NCBI RefSeq assembly: GCF_017916475.1
Contig: NZ_JAFMTB010000002.1
Location: 248,001-312,000 of the forward strand
From: Patulibacter sp. SYSU D01012
GTDB taxonomy: Bacteria > Actinomycetota > Thermoleophilia > Solirubrobacterales > Solirubrobacteraceae
Reading direction: 5' to 3'
Length of the DNA: 64,000 nt
Made by a program: the position numbers and the translations under genes. Below are positions 37,740 through 49,205 of this stretch, piece after piece. The stretch's first letter is position 1, and every line of letters starts with the position of its first letter. The notes under the pieces are model-generated. The model made no database searches and was not told the DNA's origin. It saw nothing but the letters and a program-made list of their open reading frames with translations.

Positions 37740-38972
37740 TCAGGCGGTGCGGGCGCGCACCACGTGATCGAGGATCGCGTCCGCGACGTCTGCCTTCGGC
37801 GCCCGCGCGACGGGCTCGTCGCCGGCGGCCGTCACGATCGTGACGGCGTTGTGGTCGGCGTCGAACGCGATCCCCGGCAGCGAGACGTCGTTGACCACGA
37901 CGGCGTCGAGGCCCTTGCGCTCGAGCTTGCCGCGGGCGTGGACCAGTGCCTCCGGACCGTGCTCGGCGGCGAAGCCCACGAGGGTCTGGCCCGGCCGGCG
38001 CCGCCCGGCGAGCTCGGACAGCACGTCCGTCGTCGCCTCGAGGGTGATCGTCAGCTCGTCGCGCCCGGCCTTCTTGATCTTCCCGGCCGCCGGAGCGACG
38101 GGACGGAAGTCCGCGACCGCCGCCGCCATGACCAGGACGTCCGCGTCGCCGAAGGCGGCGCCGCACGCCCGGCGCAGCTCCTCGGCGGTGGCGACGCGCA
38201 CGACGTCGCACCCCGGCGGGTCGGGCAGGCCGACGTTGGCGGCCACGAGCGTCACCCGCGCCCCCCGGGCGGCGGCGCGCGCCGCGACGGCGTACCCCAT
38301 GCGGCCGGACGAGCGGTTGCCCACGAAGCGCACGGCGTCGATCGGCTCGCGGGTGCCGCCGGCGGACACGAGGACGTGGACCCCGTCGAGGTCGCGGCGG
38401 GGCGCGAGCGCCGCCTCGACGGCCGCCAGCAGCTCCTCCGGCTCGGCCAGGCGCCCGTCGCCGGCCTCGCCCTTCGAGGCCAGGCGGCCGGAGCCCGGCG
38501 GCACGAGGGTCACGCCGTCCTCGACGATCCGCGCGACGTTGCGCCGCGTCGCGGCGTGATGCCACATCCGGTGGTTCATGGCGGGCGCGACGAGCACCGG
38601 GCCGTCCGCGGCGAGGTACGCCGAGGACAGCAGGGAGTCGGCCCGGCCGGCGGCCAGTCCCGCGATCGCGTTGGCCGTCGCCGGAGCGATCAGGTAGGCG
38701 TCCGCGCGCTCGACGAGCGCCAGGTGGCTGATCGCGGCGTGGGTCGGCAACGGGTCGCCGGGGTACGCCCCCCGCAGCGGGTCGGGCTCGAACTCGTCGG
38801 TCAGGACGGGCGCGCCCGTGATCGCGCGGAAGGTCTCGGGCGCCACGAAGCGCTGGGAGACGGGCGTCTGCACCACCCGCACCGCGTGCCCCGCCGCCGT
38901 GGCGAGCCGCACGAAGGCGACCGCCTTGTAGGCGGCGATCCCGCCGGTGACGCCGAGCAGCAGCCGTGCCAT
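37740..38972 (-). CDS. coaBC: Phosphopantothenoylcysteine decarboxylase / phosphopantothenate-cysteine ligase
   Basis: Two successive steps of coenzyme A synthesis. The N-terminal flavoprotein half (LLLGVTGGIAAYKAV, the HAAISHLAL His region, APAMNHRMWHHAAT) decarboxylates; the C-terminal half (VHVLVSAGGTREPIDAVRFVGNRSSGRMGYAVA, AAAVADFRP) is the ligase. The mobile-flap segment reads GRLASKGEAGDGRLAEP, with Ser where E. coli has the Cys of LACG. I chose ATG at 38972 (410 residues, MARLLLGVTGG); an ATG 9 nt upstream is also possible. It follows rpoZ in the mihF-gmk-rpoZ-coaBC cluster. Confidence 0.94.
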   Translation of the reverse strand: MARLLLGVTGGIAAYKAVAFVRLATAAGHAVRVVQTPVSQRFVAPETFRAITGAPVLTDEFEPDPLRGAYPGDPLPTHAAISHLALVERADAYLIAPATANAIAGLAAGRADSLLSSAYLAADGPVLVAPAMNHRMWHHAATRRNVARIVEDGVTLVPPGSGRLASKGEAGDGRLAEPEELLAAVEAALAPRRDLDGVHVLVSAGGTREPIDAVRFVGNRSSGRMGYAVAARAAARGARVTLVAANVGLPDPPGCDVVRVATAEELRRACGAAFGDADVLVMAAAVADFRPVAPAAGKIKKAGRDELTITLEATTDVLSELAGRRRPGQTLVGFAAEHGPEALVHARGKLERKGLDAVVVNDVSLPGIAFDADHNAVTIVTAAGDEPVARAPKADVADAILDHVVRARTA

Positions 38973-39067
38973 CGGCGGCATTCTCGCGCAGAACGCGCGA
39001 CGCCGCCCGTGGGGCGGCGTCGACGAGACGGCTGGTGCTTCCGGCGGCGGCGCGGGGCCGCCGCGAC

Positions 39068-39295
39068 CTACCGGTAGCGGTAGGTGATCTTGCCGGCGGC
39101 GATCTCCTCGAGGGCGATCGTCAGGTAGTTCTTCGACGCCGTCTCCACCATCGGGGGCGGGAACTCGTCGAAGGCCCCCTCGCCGAGGTTGTGGTAGTAC
39201 GCGTTGATCTGCCGGGCGCGCTTCGCCGCGACCAGGACCGACGCGTAGTTCGAGTCGACGTGCCCCAGGAGCTGGTCCATGCGCGGAGAGATCAT
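39068..39295 (-). CDS. rpoZ: RNA polymerase omega subunit
   Basis: Small polymerase subunit that helps beta' assembly. The 75-residue product has the omega signature MDQLLGHVDSNYASVLVAAKRARQINAYYH and the C-terminal TIALEEIAAGKITYRY. ATG at 39295; an ATG five codons later is an alternative. Position between gmk and coaBC is the actinobacterial norm. Confidence 0.95.
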   Translation of the reverse strand: MISPRMDQLLGHVDSNYASVLVAAKRARQINAYYHNLGEGAFDEFPPPMVETASKNYLTIALEEIAAGKITYRYR

Positions 39296-39347
39296 TCGGC
39301 CAGTGTAGCGCGCACCGCCGCCCGTCCCTCGCGCGCGCCGTCCGTCG

Positions 39348-39917
39348 TCAGACCGCGCCGGCGGAGGAGAGCTGCTCGCGAACGAGCGTCTCGAGCTGAC
39401 GCGCGGTGGCGTCCAGGTCGTCGTTGACCAGCCGGTGGTCGAACTCGTGCTGGCTCTCCAGCTCGACGCGCGAGACCTCGAGGCGCCGGGCGATCGTGTC
39501 CGCCCCGTCCGTGCCGCGCGACTCGAGCCGCTCGCGCAGCGCGTCGAACGACGGCGGCACGACGAAGACCTGGACGGCCTCGGGCATCGTCTCGCGGACC
39601 TGGCGGGCGCCCTGCACCTCGATCTCCAGGACGACCGGCGCCCCCTCGCCGAGGTGCCGCTCGAGCTCCTCGCGCAGCGTGCCGTACTTGCGACCGGCGT
39701 ACTCGGCGTGCTCGACGAAGTCGCCCTCGCCGACGCGGCGGTCGAACTCGGCGTCGTCGAGGAACCAGTAGTCGCGGCCGTGCTCCTCGCCGGCGCGAGG
39801 CGGGCGGGTCGTCGCCGACACGCTGACGCGCAGCTCCGGGATCGTCTCGCGCAGGCGCCGGATCAGGGTGCCCTTGCCGACGCCCGACGGGCCGGTGATG
39901 ACGAAGACGCGCGCCAC
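39348..39917 (-). CDS. gmk: Guanylate kinase
   Basis: Phosphorylates GMP to GDP. The 189-residue product has the P-loop ITGPSGVGKGTL (residues 7-18), SVSATTRPPRAGEEHGRDYWFL for GMP binding, VEHAEYAGRKYGT and VLEIEVQGARQV. The start is GTG at 39917, 11 nt after the mihF stop; no strong Shine-Dalgarno is visible, so coupling to mihF is likely. Confidence 0.96.
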   Translation of the reverse strand: MARVFVITGPSGVGKGTLIRRLRETIPELRVSVSATTRPPRAGEEHGRDYWFLDDAEFDRRVGEGDFVEHAEYAGRKYGTLREELERHLGEGAPVVLEIEVQGARQVRETMPEAVQVFVVPPSFDALRERLESRGTDGADTIARRLEVSRVELESQHEFDHRLVNDDLDATARQLETLVREQLSSAGAV

Positions 39918-39928
39918 GAAGGGTCCGA

Positions 39929-40279
39929 TCAGCCGCGCGGCGCGCGGAGGGCCTGGACGAGCTCGGCGCGCTGACGCGGGGTCAGGCCCCCGATCGTCTT
40001 CGAGGCCGAGATGCGGCACTGCTGGAGGATCTTGCCGGCGCGGACGCGCCCGTACTTCGGCACCGCGAGGAGCATGTCGACGACCTTCGCCGTCTCGAGC
40101 CACTCCGGCGGGTCCATGAGGAGGCGGTCGATGGACTGCCGACCGGCCTTGAGATCGCGCTTGAGCGCCGCCCGCTGCGACCGCACCTCGTTGGCGCGCT
40201 GCAGCGCGTCCATGCGCTGGTTCAGCGACCGCTCGGGGGTGGCCGAGGGCTTGGACGGGGCGTTGGCGGCGGTCGACAT
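39929..40279 (-). CDS. mihF: Integration host factor, actinobacterial type (MihF)
   Basis: Nucleoid-associated DNA-binding protein, unrelated to E. coli IHF. The 116-residue product has the conserved C-terminal region LLMDPPEWLETAKVVDMLLAVPKYGRVRAGKILQQCRISASKTIGGLTPRQRAELV, with the helix-two-turn-helix-like fold. An N-terminal helical, charged segment follows a Ser/Ala/Pro-rich start. ATG at 40279. It heads mihF-gmk-rpoZ-coaBC. Confidence 0.95.
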   Translation of the reverse strand: MSTAANAPSKPSATPERSLNQRMDALQRANEVRSQRAALKRDLKAGRQSIDRLLMDPPEWLETAKVVDMLLAVPKYGRVRAGKILQQCRISASKTIGGLTPRQRAELVQALRAPRG

Positions 40280-40339
40280 CGCGGGGCGAGTCTACCCGTC
40301 GTCCCGGTCCCGCGCGGGCCCCGCGGACGAACTCACCTC

Positions 40340-40356
40340 AACCTCGAGTCGAGGTT
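40340..40356. promoter_or_regulatory. Palindrome upstream of mihF (MerR-operator-like)
   Basis: AACCTCGA-G-TCGAGGTT is a perfect 17-bp palindrome, 60 nt upstream of the mihF ATG in the 156-nt pyrD/mihF gap. ACCTCnA half-sites of this kind are typical of MerR-family operators. No such regulator is encoded in the window. Confidence 0.55.
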
Positions 40357-40435
40357 CAGCTGAGGGCCGGGTTCGTCGAGCGTTGCTCCCCGCGGACCCG
40401 CGGAACGGCGTCCCCCGCGCCCGCCAGGGCCCCGC

Positions 40436-41328
40436 TCAGGCGACCCAGTCGGCGAGCAGGTCGCCGAACACCGCGGGGTCCTCGCCGCGGTCCCAGAACG
40501 CCGTCGCGAGCCCGACCGCCGTGGCCCCGACCTGCAGCAGATCGTGCACGTCGCTCCCCCGCCGGACGCCGCCGACGCCGACGACGTCGACGGCGTGCGG
40601 GAGCGCCGCCCGGAGCTGCGCGACCTGGCCGAGCACGATCGGCTTCATCGCCCCGCCCGAGACCCCGCCGAAGCGCACGTCGAGCGCCGGCCGGCCGTCC
40701 GGCCGCAGGGCCAGCCCGTTCGGGAAGGTGTTGCACGAGACCACGAAGCGCGCGGTCGACGCGCCGACCGCCGCGGCCACCTCGGCGAGCAGCACCGGGT
40801 CGGCGAGCGGCGAGAGCTTCACCCCGACCGGGACGCTCGCGTCCGCCGCCGCGGCGACGCTCGCCGCGACGAGCGCCGGGTCGAACGAGGCGATCCGCTT
40901 CTGTGCCCCGTCGTCCCAGACGTTCGGGCAGCCCAGGTTGAGCTCGACGAGGTCGGCCCCGCCCGCGGCGGCGAGCCCGGCCAGCTCGCCGTACTCGCCC
41001 GGCGCGAACCCCGCCACCGAGACGACGAGCGGCTTGCCGCCCGCGTGGGCCAGCTCGGCCATCCGCGGCAGCTCCTCGCGCAGCTGCGCGGCCCCGCGGT
41101 TGGGCATGCCCAGCGCGTTGACGGCGTAGCCCTCGCGCGAGGCGTACACCTCGCCGCCGTTGCCGGCCCGCTCCCCCAGGGTGTACGAGCCGACGGTGAC
41201 GGCGGCGACGGCCGAGCGGGCCAGGCGCGCCACCTCGTCGAGCGTGCGCGCCGTCCCCGCCGCGTTCAGCAGCGGGTGCTCGAGCGCGACGCCCGCGAGC
41301 GTGCGCCCGGGACCGTCGGCCGCGGGGC

Positions 41329-41332
<4 letters not shown>
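40436..41332 (-). CDS. pyrD: Dihydroorotate dehydrogenase family protein, class 1A-like
   Basis: Oxidises dihydroorotate to orotate in pyrimidine synthesis. The 298-residue FMN TIM-barrel has [24 protein letters not shown], the active-site [10 protein letters not shown] (Cys as likely base), [11 protein letters not shown], and a run [10 protein letters not shown]...[14 protein letters not shown] that resembles class 1A (fumarate-linked) enzymes. No PyrK subunit is nearby, which argues against class 1B. GTG at 41332 overlaps the carB stop as GTGA. It occupies the position where pyrF sits in mycobacteria. Confidence 0.88.
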
Positions 41333-44486
<3,154 letters not shown>

Positions 44487-44487
<1 letters not shown>

Positions 44488-45758
44488 CAGGCGGTGGTCT
44501 CCGGCTGGTCGTTGGCGGGGGTGTCCGGGAGCGCGGCGCCAGCGCGGGCGGCGGCGGCCTCGCCGGTCTGGCGGTTGACGTCCGCGAGGGACGCCCCGTC
44601 ACCGTGCTCCCGGATCCGGTCGAGGAAGCGGTCGAACAGGTAGCTCGCGTCGTTCGGGCCCGGCGCGGCCTCGGGGTGGTACTGGACCGTGGCGGCGTTC
44701 GCCTCGGGCAGCACCAGGCCCTCGACGGTGCGGTCGTACAGGTTCAGGTGCGAGAGCTCGGCGGGGCCGAAGTCGGTGTCCCACCGCACGGGCTCGTCGC
44801 CCTCGATGCGGCCGGTGCCGTCCGGCGTCTGCACCGCGAAGCCGTGGTTCTGGCTCGTGATCTCGACGCGTCCGGTCGTCAGGTCCTTCACCGGGTGGTT
44901 GCCGCCGCGGTGGCCGAAGGGCAGCTTGTACGTCTCCAGGCCGACGGCGCGGCAGAGCAGCTGGTGGCCCATGCAGATGCCGAAGACCGGCTTCTGCCCG
45001 AGCACCCCGCGGATCGTGTCGACGACGTGCTCGACGGCGCCCGGGTCGCCGGGGCCGTTCGCCAGGAAGACCGCGTCCGGGTCGCCCGCGAGGACGGCGT
45101 CGGGGCCGTCGGACAGCGGGTGCAGGCGCACCCGCGCGCCGCGGGCGACGAGCTCGTCGACGATGGAGCGCTTGATCCCGGTGTCGATCGCGGCGACGAG
45201 CGGCCCGTCGACGTTCTCGGCGCCGACGACGTGCGCCTCGGCCGGCGTGACCGTGGACGCCAGGTCCTGCCCGGCCATCGCGGGCTCGGCCTGGACGCGG
45301 GCGAGCGCGTCGGCGTCGGGGGTGCTCGCGGCGAAGAGCCCGCCGCGCATCGCGCCCTTGTCGCGGATGTGGCGCACGAGCGCCCGGGTGTCCACGCCCG
45401 AGATCGCCGGGATCCCGTGCTCGGTCAGCCAGGACAGCCAGCCCTGCTCGGCCCGCGGCGCGTCGTCGCGGTCGACGGCCTCGCGCATCACGACCGCGCG
45501 GGCGTGGATGCGGTCGGACTCCATCGCCGCGGCGTGCACGCCGTAGTTGCCGATGTGCGGGTACGTGAAGACGATGAGCTGCCCCGCGAAGGACGGGTCG
45601 GTCACCGACTCCTGGTAGCCGGACATGCCGGTGGTGAAGACGACCTCGCCCGTCGGACGGGCCGCGTCCTCCAGATCGGCGCCGCACGAGACGCCGTCGA
45701 ATCGGGTGCCGTCCTCGAGCAGCAGGTAGGCCGCGGCGGCCCGGGTCTCCGTGGTCAT
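44487..45758 (-). CDS. carA: Carbamoyl-phosphate synthase small subunit
   Basis: Glutaminase subunit that feeds ammonia to CarB. The 423-residue protein has the CPSase small-chain N-domain ([32 protein letters not shown]) and a class I glutamine amidotransferase domain with nucleophile Cys in [12 protein letters not shown], the His-Pro-Glu of VQYHPEA and [11 protein letters not shown] 40-residue polar C-terminal extension past the usual end ([10 protein letters not shown]) is odd. ATG at 45758 overlaps the preceding gene as ATGA. Confidence 0.96.
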
Positions 45759-46309
45759 CGGATCAGCTCCTGGATCGACTTGAACTGCGGGGCCCGGGCG
45801 TCGCCCGTGAGCTCCAGCAGGATGCTCTCTGTGGTGCCGACGAGCGCGCCGGCCCGTGCCACGCGCGTGAGGCCCGCCTCGCGGTCCTCGGCGGTGCGGG
45901 AGCCGACGGCGTCGCCGGCGACGTGGACGACGAGGCCCTGCCGCAGCAGGTCCAGCGCCGTCGCCTGGACGCACACGTGCGCCTCGATGCCCACCAGCAC
46001 GACGCGGTCGCGGCCGGCCAGGTGGAAGCCCTCGGCACGGGCGCCGGAGAAGACGGTCTTCGCCAGGCGCGGGGTGCCCTCGGGCAGGACGTCGACGACC
46101 TCGGCGATCGTCCCGCCGAGCCCCTGCGGGTACTGCTCCGTGACGACGACGGGCAGGCCGAGGAGGGCGGCGCCGCGCACGGCGCGGACGGTGCGCTCCG
46201 CGACCCGCGCGAAGCCGTCGACGTGCTCGCGGAACGCCTCCTGCAGGTCGACGACGACGAGCGCGGTGCGGTCCGCCTGCAGCGCGGACAGGGCGTGCGG
46301 CTCGCTCAT
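45755..46309 (-). CDS. Isochorismatase-family cysteine hydrolase in the pyr operon
   Basis: The 184-residue protein has the Asp-Lys-Cys triad of the family: Asp21 in ALVVVDLQEAF, Lys84 in RLAKTVFSG and Cys113 in VLVGIEAHVCVQATALDL, with the cis-peptide motif VGIEAHVC. It overlaps pyrC and carA by ATGA at both ends, so it is a fixed part of the pyrimidine operon. Substrate unknown; relatives hydrolyse nicotinamide, ureidoacrylate, N-carbamoyl compounds or isochorismate. A housekeeping role on a carbamoylated or damaged pyrimidine intermediate is possible but is inference. Confidence 0.88.
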   Translation of the reverse strand: MSEPHALSALQADRTALVVVDLQEAFREHVDGFARVAERTVRAVRGAALLGLPVVVTEQYPQGLGGTIAEVVDVLPEGTPRLAKTVFSGARAEGFHLAGRDRVVLVGIEAHVCVQATALDLLRQGLVVHVAGDAVGSRTAEDREAGLTRVARAGALVGTTESILLELTGDARAPQFKSIQELIR

Positions 46310-47652
46310 GCGGCGTGGACGGCGAAGTGCCGCTCGCGGTAGGCGACGGAGCCGTCGGCGAGCGTCAGCAGGACGCGGCCGTGGACCCGGCGGCCGTGGA
46401 AGCAGCAGTTGGAGGACTTCGACTCGTAGCCGTCCTCCCCCACCGTCCACTCGCGCTCCAGGTCGACGAGGCAGAGGTTGGCGCGCGCGCCGACCGCGAC
46501 GGTCGGCGTCGGCAGCTCCATGAGCGCGGCGCCGCCGATCAGCCGGTCGACGACCGTCGCGAGCGACAGCACGCCCGGCCGCACGAGCCCGGAGTAGACC
46601 GCGGCGAACGCGCTCTCCAGGCCCGTCGTGCCCATCGGCGCCTGCTCGAACGGCAGCTCCTTCTCGTGCCGCGCGTGCGGGGCGTGGTCCGTGGCGATCG
46701 TCTCGATCGTGCCGTCGCGCACGGCGTCGATGAGGGCCTGGCGGTCCTCCTCGAACCCGAGCGGCGGGTTCATCTTCATCGACGTGTCGAGGTCGCGGAC
46801 GTCGTCGTGCGTGAGCAGCAGGTGGTGCGGCGACGCCTCGCCGGACACGCGGAACCCGCGCGCCTTCCCGGCCCGCAGGGCGTCGACGGACGCGACGCAG
46901 GAGAGGTGCTGGAAGTGCATCCGGCCGTCCTCGTAGCCGGCGATCTCGGCGTCGCGCGCGACCATCGTGGCCTCGGACAGCCACGGCACCCCGGCGATGC
47001 CCAGCCGCGCGGAGACGCTGCCCTCGCGCATCGCGCCGCCGGCGGACAGCGACGGGTCCTCCTCGTGCAGGGCGATCACGCCGCCGCACAGCCGCTGGTA
47101 CTGCAGCGCCTTGCGCAGCACCCCGGCGTCGGTGACGGGGCGGCCGTCGTCCGTGAAGCCGACGGCGCCGGCCTGGCGCAGCTCGGCCATCTCGGTCAGG
47201 TGGGTGCCCTCGAGCCCGCGCGTGATCGCGGCGGTGAAGCCGACCGGCACGCGGGCCAGACGCGAGGCCAGGTCGCGGAGCGACCCCAGCAGCGAGCTCG
47301 AGTCCACGACCGGCGAGGTGTTCGGCATCGCGACGACGGCGCAGTAGCCGCCGGCGGCCGCGGAGCGGGTCCCCGTCTCCAGGTCCTCCTTGTGCTCCTG
47401 CCCCGGCGTGCGCAGGTGCACGTGCGGGTCGACGAAGCCGGGGAACAGGTGCAGGCCCGTGCCGTCGATCTCCTCGGTCTGCTCGCCGGTGGGCTGCAGG
47501 CCGCCGGGCTCGCCGATCGCGGCGATCAGCCCGTCGCGGACGAGCACGTCGTGCGGGGCGTCGATCCCGGCGCGGGGGTCGAGCACGTGGACGCGGCGCA
47601 GCAGGACGTCGGCGTCTGCCGACGGCGCGCGCACCAGGGGATCGAGGCTCAT
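46306..47652 (-). CDS. pyrC: Dihydroorotase
   Basis: Cyclises carbamoyl-aspartate to dihydroorotate. The 448-residue amidohydrolase has the metal motif GFVDPHVHLRTPGQEHKEDLETG, FTDDGRPV, HFQHLSC, VSGEASPHHLLL and the catalytic TIATDHAPHARHEK. The class I layout has small beta-sandwich parts at both ends. ATG at 47652 overlaps the pyrB stop (ATGA). Confidence 0.95.
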   Translation of the reverse strand: MSLDPLVRAPSADADVLLRRVHVLDPRAGIDAPHDVLVRDGLIAAIGEPGGLQPTGEQTEEIDGTGLHLFPGFVDPHVHLRTPGQEHKEDLETGTRSAAAGGYCAVVAMPNTSPVVDSSSLLGSLRDLASRLARVPVGFTAAITRGLEGTHLTEMAELRQAGAVGFTDDGRPVTDAGVLRKALQYQRLCGGVIALHEEDPSLSAGGAMREGSVSARLGIAGVPWLSEATMVARDAEIAGYEDGRMHFQHLSCVASVDALRAGKARGFRVSGEASPHHLLLTHDDVRDLDTSMKMNPPLGFEEDRQALIDAVRDGTIETIATDHAPHARHEKELPFEQAPMGTTGLESAFAAVYSGLVRPGVLSLATVVDRLIGGAALMELPTPTVAVGARANLCLVDLEREWTVGEDGYESKSSNCCFHGRRVHGRVLLTLADGSVAYRERHFAVHAA

Positions 47653-48611
47653 GCGGACTCCGGGGTCGGGGCGGGCTCGTCGGCGGACGGGGCGGCGGGC
47701 GGGGCCGTGGGCCCACCGCCGGCGGCGAGGACCTCGTACAGGACCGCCATGCGCACGAGGACGCCGGCGCGGACCTGGTCGAGGATCAGGGACTGCGGGC
47801 CGTCGACGACGTCGCCGGCCAGCTCGACGCCGCGGTTCACCGGCCCGGGGTGCATCAGCAGCTGGCGGGCGCCGAGACGATCGGCGTCGATCTGGTACGC
47901 CCGGGCGTACTCGCGCAGCGACGGCACGTAGGCCTGCTTCATGCGCTCGTTCTGCATCCGCAGCGCGTAGACGACGTCCGCGGAGCCCAGGCCCGACAGG
48001 TCGTAGCGCACGTCGCAGCCGAGCACGCCGAAGTCCTGCGGGATCAGCGTCGGGGGGCCGCAGACGGTCACCTGCGCCCCCATCGTCTGCAGCGCCAGCA
48101 CGAGCGAGCGGGCCACCCGGCTGTGGCGGACGTCGCCGACGATCCAGACGTTCAGGCCGTCGAGCGTGCCGAGGCGGCTGCGCAGCGTGTAGACGTCGAG
48201 CAGCGCCTGCGTGGGGTGCTCGTGCTGGCCGTCGCCGGCGTTGACGATCGCCGCGTCCGTCCACTGCGTGACGAGCTTCGAGGCCCCCGCCCAGGGGGTG
48301 CGGACGACGATGGCGTGCGGGCGGTGCGCGGCCAGGGTCTGGACGGTGTCGCGGAGCGACTCGCCCTTCTCGACCGACGAGCCGCTCGCCGAGAAGTTGA
48401 CGACGTCGGCCGACAGGCGCTTCGCGGCGAGCTCGAAGCTCGAGCGGGTGCGCGTCGAGCTCTCGTAGAAGAGGTTCAGGACGGTGCGGCCGCGCAGGGC
48501 GGGGACCTTCTTGATCGGCCGGTCGGCGACCTCGGCGAAGGTCGCGGCGCGGTCGCACAGCCGCTCGATGGCGGCCCGGTCGAGATCCTCGATCGACAGC
48601 AGGTGCCTCAT
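47649..48611 (-). CDS. pyrB: Aspartate carbamoyltransferase catalytic subunit
   Basis: Transfers the carbamoyl group to aspartate. The 320-residue protein has the carbamoyl-phosphate loop FYESSTRTRSSFE, the 80s-like loop GSSVEKGESLRDT, GDGQHEHPTQALLD, and HPGPVNRGVEL. No pyrI is present, as expected in actinobacteria. The last 20 residues are a Pro/Ala-rich tail. ATG at 48611 overlaps the pyrR stop (ATGA). Confidence 0.96.
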   Translation of the reverse strand: MRHLLSIEDLDRAAIERLCDRAATFAEVADRPIKKVPALRGRTVLNLFYESSTRTRSSFELAAKRLSADVVNFSASGSSVEKGESLRDTVQTLAAHRPHAIVVRTPWAGASKLVTQWTDAAIVNAGDGQHEHPTQALLDVYTLRSRLGTLDGLNVWIVGDVRHSRVARSLVLALQTMGAQVTVCGPPTLIPQDFGVLGCDVRYDLSGLGSADVVYALRMQNERMKQAYVPSLREYARAYQIDADRLGARQLLMHPGPVNRGVELAGDVVDGPQSLILDQVRAGVLVRMAVLYEVLAAGGGPTAPPAAPSADEPAPTPESA

Positions 48612-49171
48612 GCGGCCTCCCCGGTCGGCGTCCCGCCGCGGTGGATGGCGACCTCGTCGCGGCCGTCGTGCTCGCGGACGCGGACGTTGACCCGCTCCGC
48701 GGTCGACGTCGGCAGGTTCTTGCCGACGTAGTCCGCGCGGATCGGCAGCTCGCGGTGCCCGCGGTCGACGAGGACCGCCAGCTGGACGCGACCCGGGCGG
48801 CCGTAGTCGAAGAGCGCCTCGATGGCCGCGCGGATCGTGCGACCGGTGAAGAGCACGTCGTCGACGAGGACGACGGAGTGGCCCTCGAGCGGGATGCCCT
48901 CGAGGTGGGTGGCGTGGATCACCGGCTCCTCGGTCCGGGTCGACAGGTCGTCCCGGTAGAACGCGATGTCGAGGTCGCCGAGCGGCACCTCGCGGTCGAG
49001 CAGCGCGCTCAGGCGCTCCTGCAGTCGGCGGGCCAGGATGGCGCCGCGGGTGTGGATCCCGACGAGCACGAGGGCGGCGGGGTCGGGGTGCCCCTCCACG
49101 ATCTCGTGGGCGATGCGCGCGAGGGTGCGCGCCATGTCGTCGCCGTCGAGGACGGTCGTCTCTGCGGTCAT
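48608..49171 (-). CDS. pyrR: PyrR, pyrimidine operon regulator / uracil phosphoribosyltransferase
   Basis: RNA-binding regulator that also has uracil phosphoribosyltransferase activity in relatives. The 187-residue protein has the PRPP motif SVVLVDDVLFTGRT, HTRGAILARRL, and the PyrR segment LVDRGHRELPIRADYVGKNLPTS. ATG at 49171 with AGGAG 6 nt upstream. First of the pyr genes, following rnz by 34 nt that contain a PyrR-binding-loop sequence; autogenous translational control is likely. Confidence 0.95.
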   Translation of the reverse strand: MTAETTVLDGDDMARTLARIAHEIVEGHPDPAALVLVGIHTRGAILARRLQERLSALLDREVPLGDLDIAFYRDDLSTRTEEPVIHATHLEGIPLEGHSVVLVDDVLFTGRTIRAAIEALFDYGRPGRVQLAVLVDRGHRELPIRADYVGKNLPTSTAERVNVRVREHDGRDEVAIHRGGTPTGEAA

Positions 49172-49186
49172 GCGTCTCCTGTCGTT

Positions 49187-49204
49187 CCGGCCTCGCGGGA
49201 CCGG
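49187..49204 (-). promoter_or_regulatory. PyrR-binding loop in the pyrR leader
   Basis: The minus-strand RNA reads CCGG-UCCCGCGAGG-CCGG. Its core GGUCCCGCGAGGCC matches the PyrR-binding consensus ARUCCNGNGAGGYU at 12 of 14 positions, and the outer CCGG/CCGG pairs close the stem. It lies between the rnz stop and the AGGAG of pyrR, 6 nt from that AGGAG. There is no terminator, which fits translational rather than attenuation control, as proposed for mycobacteria. Confidence 0.75.
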
Positions 49205-49205
49205 G

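Noticed and set aside
49172-49205. Bacillus-type PyrR transcription attenuator before pyrR
   Set aside because: The gap is 34 nt and has no terminator hairpin with a U-run; only a binding loop next to the ribosome site fits.
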